From NCBI GenBank assembly GCA_023055505.1, contig JALIRH010000148.1, positions 186,001 to 250,000 of the forward strand: DNA of 64,000 nt, written 5' to 3'. Position numbers and translations under genes: made by a program. The notes below the pieces were generated by a model that was given only the letters and a program-made list of their open reading frames with translations, was not told the origin of the DNA and ran no database searches. This document shows, piece by piece, positions 39,293 to 52,249 of this stretch (the stretch's first letter is position 1; each line of letters opens with the position of its first letter). Origin of the DNA: Callipepla californica brunnescens. Lineage: Eukaryota; Chordata; Aves; Galliformes; Odontophoridae.

Positions 39293-42200
39293 ACCTAGGT
39301 TAGGGTCAGGCTCCATCTGGGTTTTGTGTTGGGGTCAAAGGGATAGGGTTAGGGTAGAGTTCGAGTTAGGATGAAGGTAATGCTTACAGATATGTTTAGA
39401 GAATGGAACAGGGTTAGGGTTAAGGTTAGGGTAAGGTTGAAGGTTAGGCTCAGGGTCAGATTTAGGGTTAGAGTTTGGGTTCCTTTTAGGTTTAGGGATA
39501 GGGTTAGGGTACGGTTAGGTATTGTACAACGCTAAGTGTTAGCTTCTGGGTAAGGGATAGGGTTAGGGTAAGGGTTAGATTCAGGGTTAGGGTTAGCGTT
39601 AGCATCAGGGTTAGGGTTATGGTAAGAGTTAGGATAGGGAATGGGATACAGTTAGGGTAAGGGTTAGGAATAGGGTTAGGGTTACATTAAGGTTAAGGTT
39701 AGTGTTTGGATCAGGGGTCGGGTTAGGAATAAAGTTAGAGTAAGGGCTAGGATTAGGGTTAGGGTAGGGATACGGTTAGGGTAGAGTTAAGGTTAGGGTA
39801 GGGTTAGGGTTAGGGTTAGGGTTAGGGATAGGGTTAGGGTTAGGGTTAGGGTTAGGTTAGGGTTTGGGTTATGGTAAGAGTTAGGATAGGGATTGTGATA
39901 CGGTTAGGGTAAGGGTTAGGAATAGGGATAGGGTTTGATTAGGGTAAGGGTTATTGTTTGGATTAGGGGTAAGGTTACGAATACAGTTAGAGTTAGGGCT
40001 AGGATTAGGGTTAGGGTTCGGGATTGGATTAGTGTTAGGGTAAGGAATAAAGTTAGAGTTAGTGTTAGGATTAGGGTTAGGGTAAAGTAGGGTTAGGGGT
40101 AGGGTTAGGGTTAGGGTTAGGGTTAGGGTAGGGGTAGGGTTAGTGTTAGGTTTAGGGTTAGGGTTAGGGTAGGGTTAGGGTTAGGGTTTGGGTTAGGCTA
40201 GGGTTAGGGTAAGGGTTAGGGTTAGGGTTAGGGTTAGGGTTAGGGTTAGGGTTAGGTTAGGGTTGGGGTTAGGGTTAGGGTTAGGGTTAGGGTATGCTTA
40301 GGGTTAGGGTAAAATTAGGGTTAGGGTTAGTGTTAGGGTTAGGGTTAAATTTATTGTTAGGGTTAGTGTTAAGGTTAGAGTTAGGGTTAGGGTTGAGGTT
40401 AGGGTTAGGGTTAGGGTTAGGGTTAGGGTTAGGGTTAGATAAGGGTTAGGGTTAGGGTAAGAATTAGGATAGGGATTCTGATACGGTTAAGGTAAGGGTT
40501 AGGAATTAGGGTTAGGGTTGAGGTTAGGGTTAGGGTTAGGGTTAGGGTTAGGGTTAGGGTTAGGGTTAGGGTTAGGTTAGGGTTAGGGTTAGGGTTAAGG
40601 TTAGCGTTAGGGTTAGGGTTAGCATTAGGTTTAGGGTTAGGGCTAGGGTTAGAGTTAGGTTAGGTTAGGGTTAGGGTTAGGGTTAGGTAAGGGTTAGGGT
40701 TAGGGTAAGAATTAGGATAGGGATTGTGATACGGTTAAGGTAAAGGTTAGGAATAGGGATAGGGTTTGATTAGGGTAAGGGTTATTGTTTGGATTAGGGG
40801 TAGGGTTACGAATAAAGTTAGAGTTAGGGCTAGGATTAGGGTTAGGGTTCGGGATTGGATTAGTGTTAGGGTAATGAATAAAGTTAGAGTTAGTGTTAGG
40901 ATTAGGGTTAGGGAAAAGTAGGGTTAGGGGTAGGGTTAGGGTTAGGGTTAGGGTTAGGGTTAGGGATAGGGTAGGGTTAGGGTTAGGGTTAGTTTTAGGG
41001 TTAGGGTTAGGGTAGGGTTAGGGTTAGGGTTTGGGTTAGGCTAGGGTTAGGGTTAGGTTAGGGTTGGGGTTAGGGTTAGGGTTAGGGTTAGGGTATGCTT
41101 AGGGTTAGGGTAAAATTAGGGTTAGGGTTAGTGTTAGGGTTAGGGTTAAATTTATTGTTAGGGTTAGGGTTAAGGTTAGAGTTACGGTTAGGATTGAGGT
41201 TAGGGTTAGGGTTAGGGTTAGGGTTAGGGTTAGGGTTAGGGTAGGGTTAGGGTTAGGGTTAGGGTTAGGGTTAGGGTTAGGGTTAGGGTTAGGGTTAGGG
41301 TTATGGTTAGGTTAGGGTTAGGGTTAGGGTTAGATTAGGGTTAGGGTTAGGGTTAAGGTTAGAGTTAGGGTTAGGTTTAGGGTTAGGGTTAGGGTTAGGG
41401 TTAGGGTTAGGGTTAGGGTTAGGGTTAGGGTTAGGGTTAGGGTTAGGGTTAGGGTTAGATAAGGGTTAGGGTTAGGGTAAGAATTAGGATAGGGATTGTG
41501 ATACGGTTAAGGTAAGGGTTAGGAATTAGGGTTAGGGTTGAGGTTAGGGTTAGGGTTAGGGTTAGGGTTAGGGTTAGGTTTAGGTTAGGGTTAGGGTTAG
41601 GGTTAGGGTTAAGGTTAGAGTTAGGGTTAGGGTTAGGGTTAGGGTTAGGTAAGGGTTAGGGTTAGGGTAAGAATTAGGATAGGGATTCTGATACGGTTAA
41701 GGTAAGGGTTAGGAATTGGGGTTAGGGTTAGGTTTAGGTTAAGGGTTAGGGTTAGGGTTAGGGTTAGGTTTAGGGTTAGTGTTAGGTAGGTTAGGGTTAG
41801 GGTATGGTAGGGTTAGCGTTAGGGTAGGGTAAGGGTTAGCATTAGGTTTAGGGTTAGGGTTAGGGTTAGAGTTAGGTTTGGGCTAGGGTTAGGGTTAGGG
41901 CTAGTGTTAGGGTTAGGGTTAGGATAGGGTTAATGTAGGGTTAGGGTTAGTGCTAGGAATCAATTTGAAGGAAAAGGTATAGGAATTGGTTCATTGTTAG
42001 CGTTAGTCTTCAGGGTTAGGTTTCGGATTTAGCACTATGGTTCAGGTTCCTTTTAGGTTTAGTGATAAGGATTAGGGGTACGTTTAGGTATTGTACAATG
42101 CTAAGTGTTAGCTTCTGGGTGGGGGTTGGGGTTAGATTAAGGGTGAGGGTTAGGGTTAGGACTAGATTTTGGATTAAGTTTAGGAATAAGTTTTCTTTTA

Positions 42201-44175
42201 TTGTTAGGGTGAGAGAAAGGTTAGGCCTTGGATTTGTTTTTGGAATAGTTTTGGGTTTCAGAATAGGAATTGGGTTAGTATTTGGAATCTGATTGCTTTA
42301 GTATTAGTGTTAGGGTGGGGGTTAGAAGTTAGGTGAGCGTTGTGGTAATCTAATGCTTTGTGTTAGGCTTAGGGTTGGGCTTTTACTTGAGGTTGGTGTT
42401 AGGGTCAGCTTTAGTTTGAAGGTAGATTTAGAGTTTAAATTGTGGTCATGCTTTGGATTAGTTTTAGAGTTAGGGTAAGATTTAGGTTTCCTTTCAGTGT
42501 TAGGCTGTGAGAATTGTAGGCTTTGTGTTTTTGGGTTTGTGTTGGGTTTAGGAATTGGAATAGTGTTTGGGATAGTATTAGCGTTAAGGCTGGGGTTAGA
42601 GTTAGGTGATGGCTGTGGTAATCTAATGCTTTGTGTTAGGTTTAGGGTTGGGCTTCAATTTGGGGTTGGTTTTAAGGTCCCATTTAGATTTCAGGAAGAA
42701 TTGGAGTTAAATTGAGGTAACGGTTAGGATTAGATTTAGGGTTCTGATAAGGGTTAGGTTAGGGTTAGGGTTTGGTTCCAAGTTGTTTTTAGGGTTAGGG
42801 TTAACGTTAGGTTTCAGGATAGGGTTAGGAATATAGCTAGGTGTTAGGTAAGGTTTAGTCCTAGGGTTTCAGTTCGGGTTAGGTGAAGCGTTAGTTTTAC
42901 AGTTAGAAGAAAAGTTAGGGTTAGGGTTAGGTTTTGGTGTCGATTTAGGTTTAGGGTAAGGGTTAGGGATGTAGATGAAGGTTTAGTGGAAGGGGTAGGG
43001 TTCTCTTTAGTTTTAGGACCAGAGAAGGGTCCTAAAAGGGCCTTGGCTAAGGGGGAGTTTTAGTATTTGATTTAGCGTTGCGTTCAGGTCTAGGTTAGTT
43101 TGAGTGTTAGGCTGAGAGAAGGGGTAGGCCTTGGGTTTGGTTCTGGCTTAGTGTTAGGTTTAGGAATAGGAATAGTTTTGGTGTTTGGATTGGGTTTGGG
43201 GTTAGTAGTAGGGATTGGATTGGGGTTAGTGTCAGGTGAGATCTGCGGTAATCTGATGCTTTCTTTGAGGCTTGAGGTTTGAGCTTAAACGTGGTGTTGG
43301 TTTTAGGGTAGGATTTAGGGCTAGGGTTTGGTTGAGGGTAGCATTAGGTTTAGGTTTAGGGGAAGGGTTTTGGTTAGGGTAGAGGTTAGAATTCTGGTTT
43401 GGGTTAGGAATAGGGTTCTGGACAAGGTAAGGATTTAGTCCTAGGTTTACAGTTAGGGTAAGGTGAAGTGCTGGTGTTCTAGTTAGGAGAAGAGTTAGGT
43501 TGAGGTTTCAGGTTAGGTTTTTTTGTCGATTTAGGTTTTAGGTAGGGGGTAGATTTTAGACAACATGAGCTTTCTGGTCAGAGTAGGGTTAGGCCTTAGA
43601 ATATGGATAAGATTAGGATAAATGTAGGGTTAGTTTCGGGTCTAGGTTAGTTTGAGTGTTAGGCTGAGAGAAGGGGAGGGCCTTGGGTTTGGTTTAGGGT
43701 TAAGATAAGGTTTAGGAATAGGAGTAGGTTTGGGGTTTGGATTGGGTTTGGGGGTAGCCTTAGGGCTAGGTTTTGGTTTTGGTTTCGAGTTAGGTGAGGG
43801 TTGTGGTAATCTGATGCTTTGTTCAAGGTTTAGGGTTGGGCTTCAATTTGGGTTTTGGATTAGGATCAGAGTTAGGGATAGCTTGAAGGTAGAGTTAGGA
43901 TTCGGGTAATAGCTACAGTGATTCTTATGGAGACGATTTGGGTCAAGGGTAAGTATTAGGCTTAGCTTTAGATTTAGAGTTTGCTTTAGGTTTAGGATTA
44001 GAGTTGTGGTTTTGGTTGGGAGTAGGGTTAGTGCTAGGTTTGAGGTTAGGGTTAGGGTTAGGTTTAGCATTTCAAGTAAGGCTTAGGGTTCTGGTTAGGT
44101 TGAGGTTGAGGGTTAGGTTGTGAGTTAGGGCAAAGATTGTGGATAGGGTAAAGGTTGGAGCTTGGATTAGGTTTC
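39293..44175 (+). repeat. Telomere-like array, G-rich (TTAGGG) on plus strand
   Basis: About 4.9 kb. The segment 39780-41900 has many perfect TTAGGG runs, the longest about 14 units near 41371-41457. Sequence becomes more degenerate towards 44175. The strand switch from the preceding array lies in 39275-39298 (non-repeat word ACATACACTTCATGCTAC). Larger units repeat within it: the passage with GAATTAGGATAGGGATT(G/C)TGATACGG occurs at about 39880, 40460, 40700, 41485 and 41670. The complement of the C-arm word (TGTGGTAATCT(A/G)ATGCTTT) occurs at about 42340, 42613, 43247 and 43802. Confidence 0.94.
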
Positions 44176-47100
44176 AGGTTAGCAATATTCTTAGGCGTCA
44201 TTTCTCCTCTAGACAAATCAGGTGTGATTCCACTGCTTCAAAATGTTCAGCAAGAAACCCTATAATCAGAGCATCGCAAAAGCCCCCTTTACCAAGTAGA
44301 TCACACCAGCAGCGAGCTTTACGTTCGAATGGCGCTGATCTGCGAATTCCGATTCTATGGCATCAATCGCGGCTCCTGCTGCTTTTGCCTCTGAAGAAAG
44401 ACGAGCGTCATCAAGGTGCCGTGCAATGAATAGCGGCTTCAATAATCAGCCGGCAGAGGTCCTAATCAAGCAAATCGCGGTTTACATGTGAAAGTGACTC
44501 CGTTTCAGGAGTTGTAAGTGAATGGAAGCTGAATCCTAATATTAATGGGAGGGTAAGTTTTGATTCTCATTCTGCTCTGCAACTGTATACAACGTATGTC
44601 TGCATCATTCATTCATCTGCGAGCACGTTTTCATCCTTTTTCTCTGACCAGTGTTCTTATCCTTTTTAGTACCTCTAGATAATACCGACACACCAGTTTT
44701 TATGTCGAAGAAACGGATCATTCCGATGTTCATTTGGAACGGTATGATATTCAGAGCTAAAGAAGTCAAATAGTAGCGTTGAATACGTCAAGCTGTTTTT
44801 TCTACCAAATGCATTGTGTGATTCAACCGCTTCGAAATGTTCCCCAAAAACACTGTCATCGGAGCATTGCAAAAGCCTTCTTTAACAAGCAGAGGAAACC
44901 GGCATCGTGTTAATATTCGAACTTCTCAGAACCTCGGATTCCGCTCGAATCTCATCAATCGCGGCTACTGCTGCTTTTGCCGCTGAAGAAAGATGCCAGT
45001 CAGACAGCAGCAGTGCACTGAATTCGGCTTTTCAAAAGTTAACCGTTGGCTGTCTAATTCCAACAAATCGCGTTTTACACTTGAAAGTGACTCCGTTTCT
45101 GGTGTTGTAAGTGAATGTAAGCTGAATACGAATGTTAGTGAGAGGGAAAGTTTTGATTCTCATTCTGCTCTGCTACTGAATGCAACGTATGTCTGCATCG
45201 TTCATTCATCTGCGAGCACGTTTTCCTTCTTTGCTCTGACCAGTGCTGTTATCCTTTTTACTTCCTTAATCTAACACATTCACTTCAATTTTCTTACAAT
45301 ACCCGCGGATCTTTCTCATTCTCTCTCAAAAAGGTATGTTTTTCAGAACTATGGAAGCAATGGAAAGGCGTTAAGTACGGAAAGCTGTTACCTCTCCGAA
45401 AGGCTTGTGTGATTCTACCGCTTCTAAGGGTTCCCCAGAAAACCTTGTCACCGGAGCATCGTAATAGCTCCCTTTAAGAAGCAGAGAAAAAGCGGCCGAG
45501 AGTTTGATGCTCGAACCGCGCTTAGCCGCGGATTCCCATTCAATCGCATCAATCGCGGCTCCTGCTGCTTTTGCCGCTGAAGAAAGACGCCAGTCAGCAG
45601 GTAAAAGTGCACTGAATCGCGGCTTCAGTAATCAGCCGGTAGCGGTTCTTCTCCAACAAATCGCGGTTTACGCGTGAAAGTGACTCCGTTTCAGGAGTTC
45701 TAAGTGTATGTGTGCTGCATCCCAATGTTAGTGGGAGGGAAAGTTTTGATTCTCATTCTGCTCTACTACAGAATGCAACGTATGTCTGAATCGTTCATTC
45801 ATCTACGAGCACGTTTTCATTCTTTTCTCTGACCAGTGTTGTTATTCTTTTTAGTACCTCTAGTTAATACATGAAAAAACTTTTTCTTGTCGAACACAAG
45901 TATCTTTCCGATTCTCTTTTGGAACGGTATGGTATTCAGAGTTAAGGATGCGAAATAGTAGCGTTAAGTACATCAAGCTTTTTCTTCTACCAGATGTTTG
46001 TGTGATTCCACCGCTTCTAAATGTTCCACAAAAACACTGATATCGGAGCATTGCAAAAGCCACTTTTAACATGCACAGCAAACCAGTAGCGAGCTTTATG
46101 TTCGAACCGCGCAGAAGCGCGGATCAGGCTCGAATCGAACCAATCGCGGCTACTGCAGATTTTGCCGTTTAAGAAAGATGCGCATCATCCAGCTGCCGTG
46201 TACTGAATCGCGGCTTCAATAGTCAGACGGTAGCGGTCCTATTCCAACAAATAACGTTTTACACGTGAAAGTTACTCCGTTTCAGGAGTTGTAAGAGAAT
46301 GTATGCTGGATCCTATTGTTACTGGGAAGGAAAGTTTTTTTTCTCATTCTGCTCTGCTACTGAATGCAACGTATGTCTGAATCGTTCATTCATCTACGAG
46401 CACGTTTTCATTCTTTTCTCTGACCAGTGTTGTTATTCTTTTTTGTACCTAGAGTTATTACACGAAAAAAACTTTTTCTTGTCGAACACAAGTATCTTTC
46501 CGATTCTCCTTCGGAACCGTATGGTATTCAGAGTTAAGGATGCGAAATAGTAGCGTTAAGTACGTCAAGCTTTTTCTTCTACCAAATGTATGTTTGATTC
46601 ACCACTTCTAAGTGTTCCCCAAAAACACTGTCAGCAGAGCGTTGCAAAAGCCACTTTTAACTAGCAAAGCAAACCGGCAGAGTGTTAATGTTCGAACCGC
46701 GAATAACCGCGTATCAAGCTCGAATCGCATCAATCACCTCTACTGCTGCTTTTGCCGCTGAAGAAAGACGCCAGTCAGTCAGCAGCAGTGCACTGAATCG
46801 CGGCTTTTCAAAAATCAGCCGTTAGCGGTCCTATTCCAACAAATCGCGTTTTACATGTGAAAGTGACTCGGTTTCAGGAGTTGGAAGTGAATGTATGCTG
46901 GATCCTATTGTTACTGGGAAGGAAAGTTTTGATTCTCATTCTGCTCTACTACAGAATGCAACGTATGTCTGCATCGTTCATTCATCTACGAGCACGTTTT
47001 CATTCTTTTCTCTGACCAGTGTTGTTATTCTTTTTAGTACCTCCAGTTAATACATGAAAAAACTTTTTCTTGTCGAACACAAGTATCTTTCCGACTCTCT

Positions 47101-49465
47101 TTTGGAACGGTATGGTATTCAGAGTTAAGGATGCGAAATGGTAGCGTTAAGTACCTCAAGCTTTTTCTTCTACCAAATGTTTGTGTGATTCCACCGCTTC
47201 TAAATGTTCCACAAAAACACTGATATCGGAGCATTGCAAAAGCCACCTTTAGCAAACATAGCAAATCGGCAGCATGCTCATGTTCGAACCGCGCTGTACC
47301 GCGATTCCGCTCGAATCGCATCAATCGTGGCTTACTGCTGCTTTTGCCGCTGAAGAAAGACGCCATTCAGCCAGCTGCCGTGTACTGAAGAGCGGATTCA
47401 ATGATCCGCCGATGAAGGTTATATTCCAACAAATCGCGTTTTACCCGAGAAAGTGAGCCCTTTTAAGGAGTTTCAGTGAATGTATGCTGGATCCCAGTGT
47501 TAGTGGGAGGGAAAGATTTGATTCTCATTCTGCTCTGCTACTGAATGCAACGTATGTCTGCATCATTCATTCATCTGCGAGCACGATTTCATTCTTTTCT
47601 CTGACCAGTGTTATTATCCTTTTTAGTACCTCTACTTAATACCGTCACACAAGTTTTTCTTGCCAAGCTGATCATTCCCATTTTCTTTTGGCACGGTATG
47701 GTATTCAGAGTTAAGGAAGCAAAATAGTAGCGTTAAGTACATCAAGCTGTTTCCTCTACCAAATGTATGTGTGATTCCACCGCTTCTAACTGTTCCCCAA
47801 AAACACTGTCATCTGAGCATTGCAAAAGCCACTTTTAACAAACAGAGCAAAGCGGCAGCGAGCTAATGTTCGAACCGCGGAAAACCGTGAATCATGTTCG
47901 AATCGCATCAATCGCGGCTCCTGCTGCTTTTGCCGCTGAAGAAAGAAGCCAGTCAGTTGAAAAACATGCACTGAATAGCGTCTTCAGTAATCAGCCGGCA
48001 GCGTTTCTATTCCAAGAAATCGCGGTTGAAACCTGAAAGTGACTCCAATTCTGGTGTTGTAAGTGAATGGATGCTGGATCCCAATGTTAGTGAGAGGGAA
48101 AGTTTTGATTCTCATTCTGCTCTACTACTGAATGCAACGTATGTCTGCATCATTCATTCATCTACGAGCAAGTTTTCATTCTTTTCACTGACCAGTGTTC
48201 TTATCCTTTTTAGTACCTCTAGATAATACCGACACACAAGATTTACTTGTCGAACACAAGTACCTTTCCGATTCTCTTTTGGAACGGTATGGTATTCAGA
48301 ACTAAGGATGCAAAATAGTAGCGTTAAGTATGTCAAGCTTTTTCTTCTACCAAATGTATGTTTGATTCCACCTCTTCTAAGTGTTCCCCAAAAACACTGT
48401 CAGCGGAGCGTTGCAAAAGCCACTTTTTACTAGCAAAGCAAACCGGCAGCGTGTTAATGTTCGAACCGCGAATAACCGCGTATCAAGCTCGAATCGCATC
48501 AATCGCCTCTACTGCTGCTTTTGCCGCTGAAGAAAGACGCCAGTCAGACAGCAGCAGTGCACTGAATCGCGGCTTTTCAAAAATCAGCCGGTAGCGGTCT
48601 AATTCCAACAATTCGCAGTTTACACGTGAAAGTGACTCCGTTTCAGGAGCTGTAAGAGAATGTGTGCTGGATCCCAGTGTTAATGGGAAGGAAAGTTTAT
48701 ATTCTCATTCTGCTCTGCTACTGAATGCAACGTATGTCTGCATCGTTCATTCAATTGCGAGCACGTTTTCATTCTTTTCTCTGACCAGTGCTGTTATCCT
48801 TTTTACTTCCTTAATCTAACACATTCACTTCAATTTTCTTACAATACCCGCGGATCTTTCTCATTCTCTCTCAAAAAGGTATGTTTTTCAGAACTATGGA
48901 AGCAATGGAAAGACGTTAAGTACGGAAAGCTGGTTCCTCTCCCAAAGGCGTGTGTGATTCCACCGCTTCTAAGGGTTCCCCAGAAAACCTTGTCACCGGA
49001 GCATCGGAATAGCCCCCTTTAAGAAGCAGAGCAAAGCGGCCGAGAGTTTGATGCTCGAACCGCGCTTAGCCGCGGATTCCGATTCAATCGCATCAATCAC
49101 GGCTACTGCTGCTTTTGCCGCTGAAGAAAGACGCCAGTCAGCTGGCTGCCGTGCACTCAATAGCGCCTTCTCTAATCAGCCGGCATCGGTCCTATTCCAA
49201 CTAGGCACGGTTTAACACCTGAAAGTCACTGCGTTCCGGATGAGTTCAGAGAAGATGTGCTGGATCCCGATGTTACTGGGCTGGAACTTTCTCTTCTCTT
49301 TCTGCTCTGCTACTGACATACTGTAAAGTATGTCTGCATCATTCCTTCATCTGCGTCTACGTTTTCCTACTTTTTCTCTCACCTTCTTGATGGCCTTTTT
49401 CTTACCGCCTTCAAATACCGTCTCTCCTCTTTTCCTTTCCATACACACGGACCTCTCTGATTCCT
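44176..49465 (+). repeat. 592-bp tandem satellite, nine units
   Basis: The anchor ATTCTGCTCT recurs at 44569, 45162, 45755, 46346, 46938, 47527, 48114, 48707 and about 49299, spacings 587-593. Each unit also holds GCTGCTTTTGCCGCTGAAGA, CATTCATCTGCGAGCACG-like and GAACGGTATGGTATTCAGA-like blocks. Units 2/3 and 8/9 share a private variant (TTACTTCCTTAATCTAACAC then CCCGCGGATC) 3545 bp apart, which equals six units. I recognise no known satellite or gene. Small open frames are not conserved between units. The edges pass into inverted telomere-like arms. Confidence 0.92.
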
Positions 49466-52065
49466 CAAACTAAGCCTACCCCTCATCCTAAACATAAATC
49501 TACACAAAAGCCTAACACTAACCCCAACGCTGTTCTTCTTACACCAACACTTCCACCAACCCGAAACCAAACCCTCTTCCTAACCCTAGTACTAAACCCT
49601 ACCTTTCTCCTAAACCTGTACCAAAGCCGAACCTGAAAAATCCAAACACCAACCCTATTCCTATCATTTCACATCACCTTCACCCAAATTCAAACCCTAG
49701 GCCTAGCCCTTCTCTCTCTTCAAACAAACCTGCACCTAAACCTTACCGCAAATCTCATCCTAAACCTAACCCTTCCATTTGCCCTAGCCAGAACAAGAAC
49801 CATCTTCCTAGACCTAACCCTAACTTCAACCCTTAACCTAACCTAACCCTAACCCTATCAAGAATCCCAGCCCTCTGACACTAACCCAATTGGAAACCTA
49901 ATCCTACTCCTAACCTTAACCCTAACCCAAGGCCTAACCTTACCGTCAGCCCTACACTCCAACTAACTCTACCCCTAACCCTAACACAAATGGAATCCTA
50001 AAACAAAACCTAATCCTAACCCTAAAACTAATCCTAACACCAGAACACAACCTCATCCTAGCCAGAAATCTAAACAGAAATTGAAAACTATCCCAAACAC
50101 TAACTCTCACCCTAACACCAACCCCAACTTTAAACCCAAGACTAAACCCAACACAAAGCATCAGATTACCACAAGGCTCCCCTAACTCTTACCCCAGCCC
50201 GAACACTAATTCTTACCCACATCCCAATCCAAACACAAACCCTTTTCGAATTCCAAACCCCAAAGAATCACAAAATGAAACCCAAGGCCTACCATTTCAG
50301 CCTAAGGATCAAACTAGCCCTACTCCGAAACAAAACACTACATCTAACCCTAACCCAAAACTTCAACCGAACACCAACCGTGAAAATTCACCTTACCCTA
50401 ATCCCAAATAGAACGGGAACCCTACCCAAACCCTAAGCCCACTTCTGTCCCTATCACTAACCTGAAACCTAATTCTAAACAGAACCGTCATCCTCATGGT
50501 AATCCAAAGCCTAATCCTACTCGGAACTCGACGCTCAAACTAACCCTACCCCTAACCCCGAACACCAATCGAAACCTCAACCTAAACCAAACACTAAACT
50601 TAAACCTTACCCTAACACTAACACATACGCTAAAGCTAAACCTCACCCTACTCTCACCCTTACACACCAGCTAACCCTGCCTCAATCCCTACATACAGAT
50701 CAAATCCGAAACCTAAACCTAACCCTAAACCTCAACTTCATGCTAACATCAACATCAACCTAATCCTATCCCTAAATAGAATCATCACATTGAGAAACAC
50801 TTTCTCCCTAACCCTAATCCTAAATCGAATCCGAAACCTCAAAGAATCCCAAACCCTTTCCATAGCTCTAACCCAATGCTGAACCCTACCCTGACCCATT
50901 TTCACTACCCCTTACCATAAAACTAAATCAACACCAAAACCCACCCCTGACACTAAACCTAACACTAATTCTTATCCTAACCCTAACCCAAACACTTACC
51001 CTAATCCGAACCAAAATCCAAACCCTAACCCGAGCACAAAGCCTTACCTTGCCCCTCATTCTATTCTGAACCCTAACCGGAAACCTAACACTTACCCTAA
51101 TACCAGCCCTGTCCCTAAACAGAAACCTATCCCTAGCAGAAGCGGAACCCAAGCAAAAACTCCTACTTTAACACCAACCCCAAGTTGATGCCCAAGCCTA
51201 AACCTGACACATAGCATCAGATTACCACAACCCTCACCTAAACTCTAACCCCAACCCTAACACTAAGACTTACCCTAGCTATGTGATGGTCCTCATACCC
51301 TATTCCAATTCCTAAACCCAACGCAAACACCACACCAAAAGCAATGCCTACCATTTTCCAAACCTGAAACTTAATGTCAACCTAAACCTTACTCTAACCG
51401 TATATCAAACCCTGACCATTAGCCTCATTGTGACTCTGTCTGCCTTGAATCGAAATCTGACCCTAAAACCAACCCCAACTCAAAGCCCAACCCTAAACCT
51501 AAAGCTAAGCATCAGATTACCGCAGATCTCACCTAACCTATCCCTACTTCTAACCCCAAACCCAATCCAAACGCCAAACCTATTCCTAACCTAACACTAA
51601 GCCAGAACCCAACCCAAGGCCTACCCCTTCTCTCAGCCTAACACTCAAACTAACCTAGACCCAAAACCAACCCTAAATCAAATCCTAACCCTCCCCCTTA
51701 CTCTATCCTGTACCCAAGCAAGGCGTAACCCTTCTCTGATCCTAAAACTAAAGAGAGCTCTACCCCATACTCTAAACCTTCATCTACACCAAAACCTAAC
51801 CCTATCCCTAATCCAAAACCTAACCCTAAACCTAACCCGAACTCTAACCTTAATCCTAAACCTAAACCTTACCCTAACCCTAAGCCTAACCTTAACCCTA
51901 AGCCTTCTCTGAACCTCAAACTAAAGAGAACCCTAGCCCTTGCACTAAACCTTCAGCTACACAAAAAAATAACCCTAACCTAATCCTAAAACAAACCCTA
52001 AACCTAACCCAAAGCATCAGATTACCACAACCCTAACCTGACACTTACACTCAAACGCATCCTTC
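49466..52065 (-). repeat. Telomere-like array, C-rich on plus strand, second arm
   Basis: Degenerate CCCTAA, CCTAAACC and CAAACCCT units of about 2.6 kb. The AGCATCAGATTACCACAA word appears at about 50158, 51213, 51508 and 52013. It is the inverted counterpart of the G-rich arm at 39293-44175 across the satellite. Confidence 0.9.
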
Positions 52066-52249
52066 CCCTTATTTGAAGCAAAGTGAAATCCTAAATGGAA
52101 TTCATAGGAAGAGCGAATTCACCAATCTTCATCGTATACAATGCACAATACATATACAATATACATACAAAGCATACAAGGAAATGACTGAGTTTTCTCG
52201 TCTGTTAAAAAAAAAAAAAACAACAAAAAAAAAACGTTTTACATTTATC
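52066..52249. other. ERV 3' boundary region, no LTR seen
   Basis: AT-rich sequence with A-runs (52207-52236) between the telomere-like array and the end of integrase. Neither env nor a 3' LTR is recognisable, so the class I element is truncated here. Confidence 0.5.

Noticed and set aside
39275..39298. Ancestral telomere-telomere fusion site
   Set aside because: Head-to-head fusion gives TTAGGG followed by CCCTAA. The order here is CCCTAA then TTAGGG, so another rearrangement is needed. The fusion order exists only across the satellite at 44-49 kb.
44176..49465. Regularly spaced repeats that might suggest a CRISPR array
   Set aside because: The period is 592 bp with similar sequence throughout, there are no short repeats with unique spacers and no cas genes, and the DNA is vertebrate.
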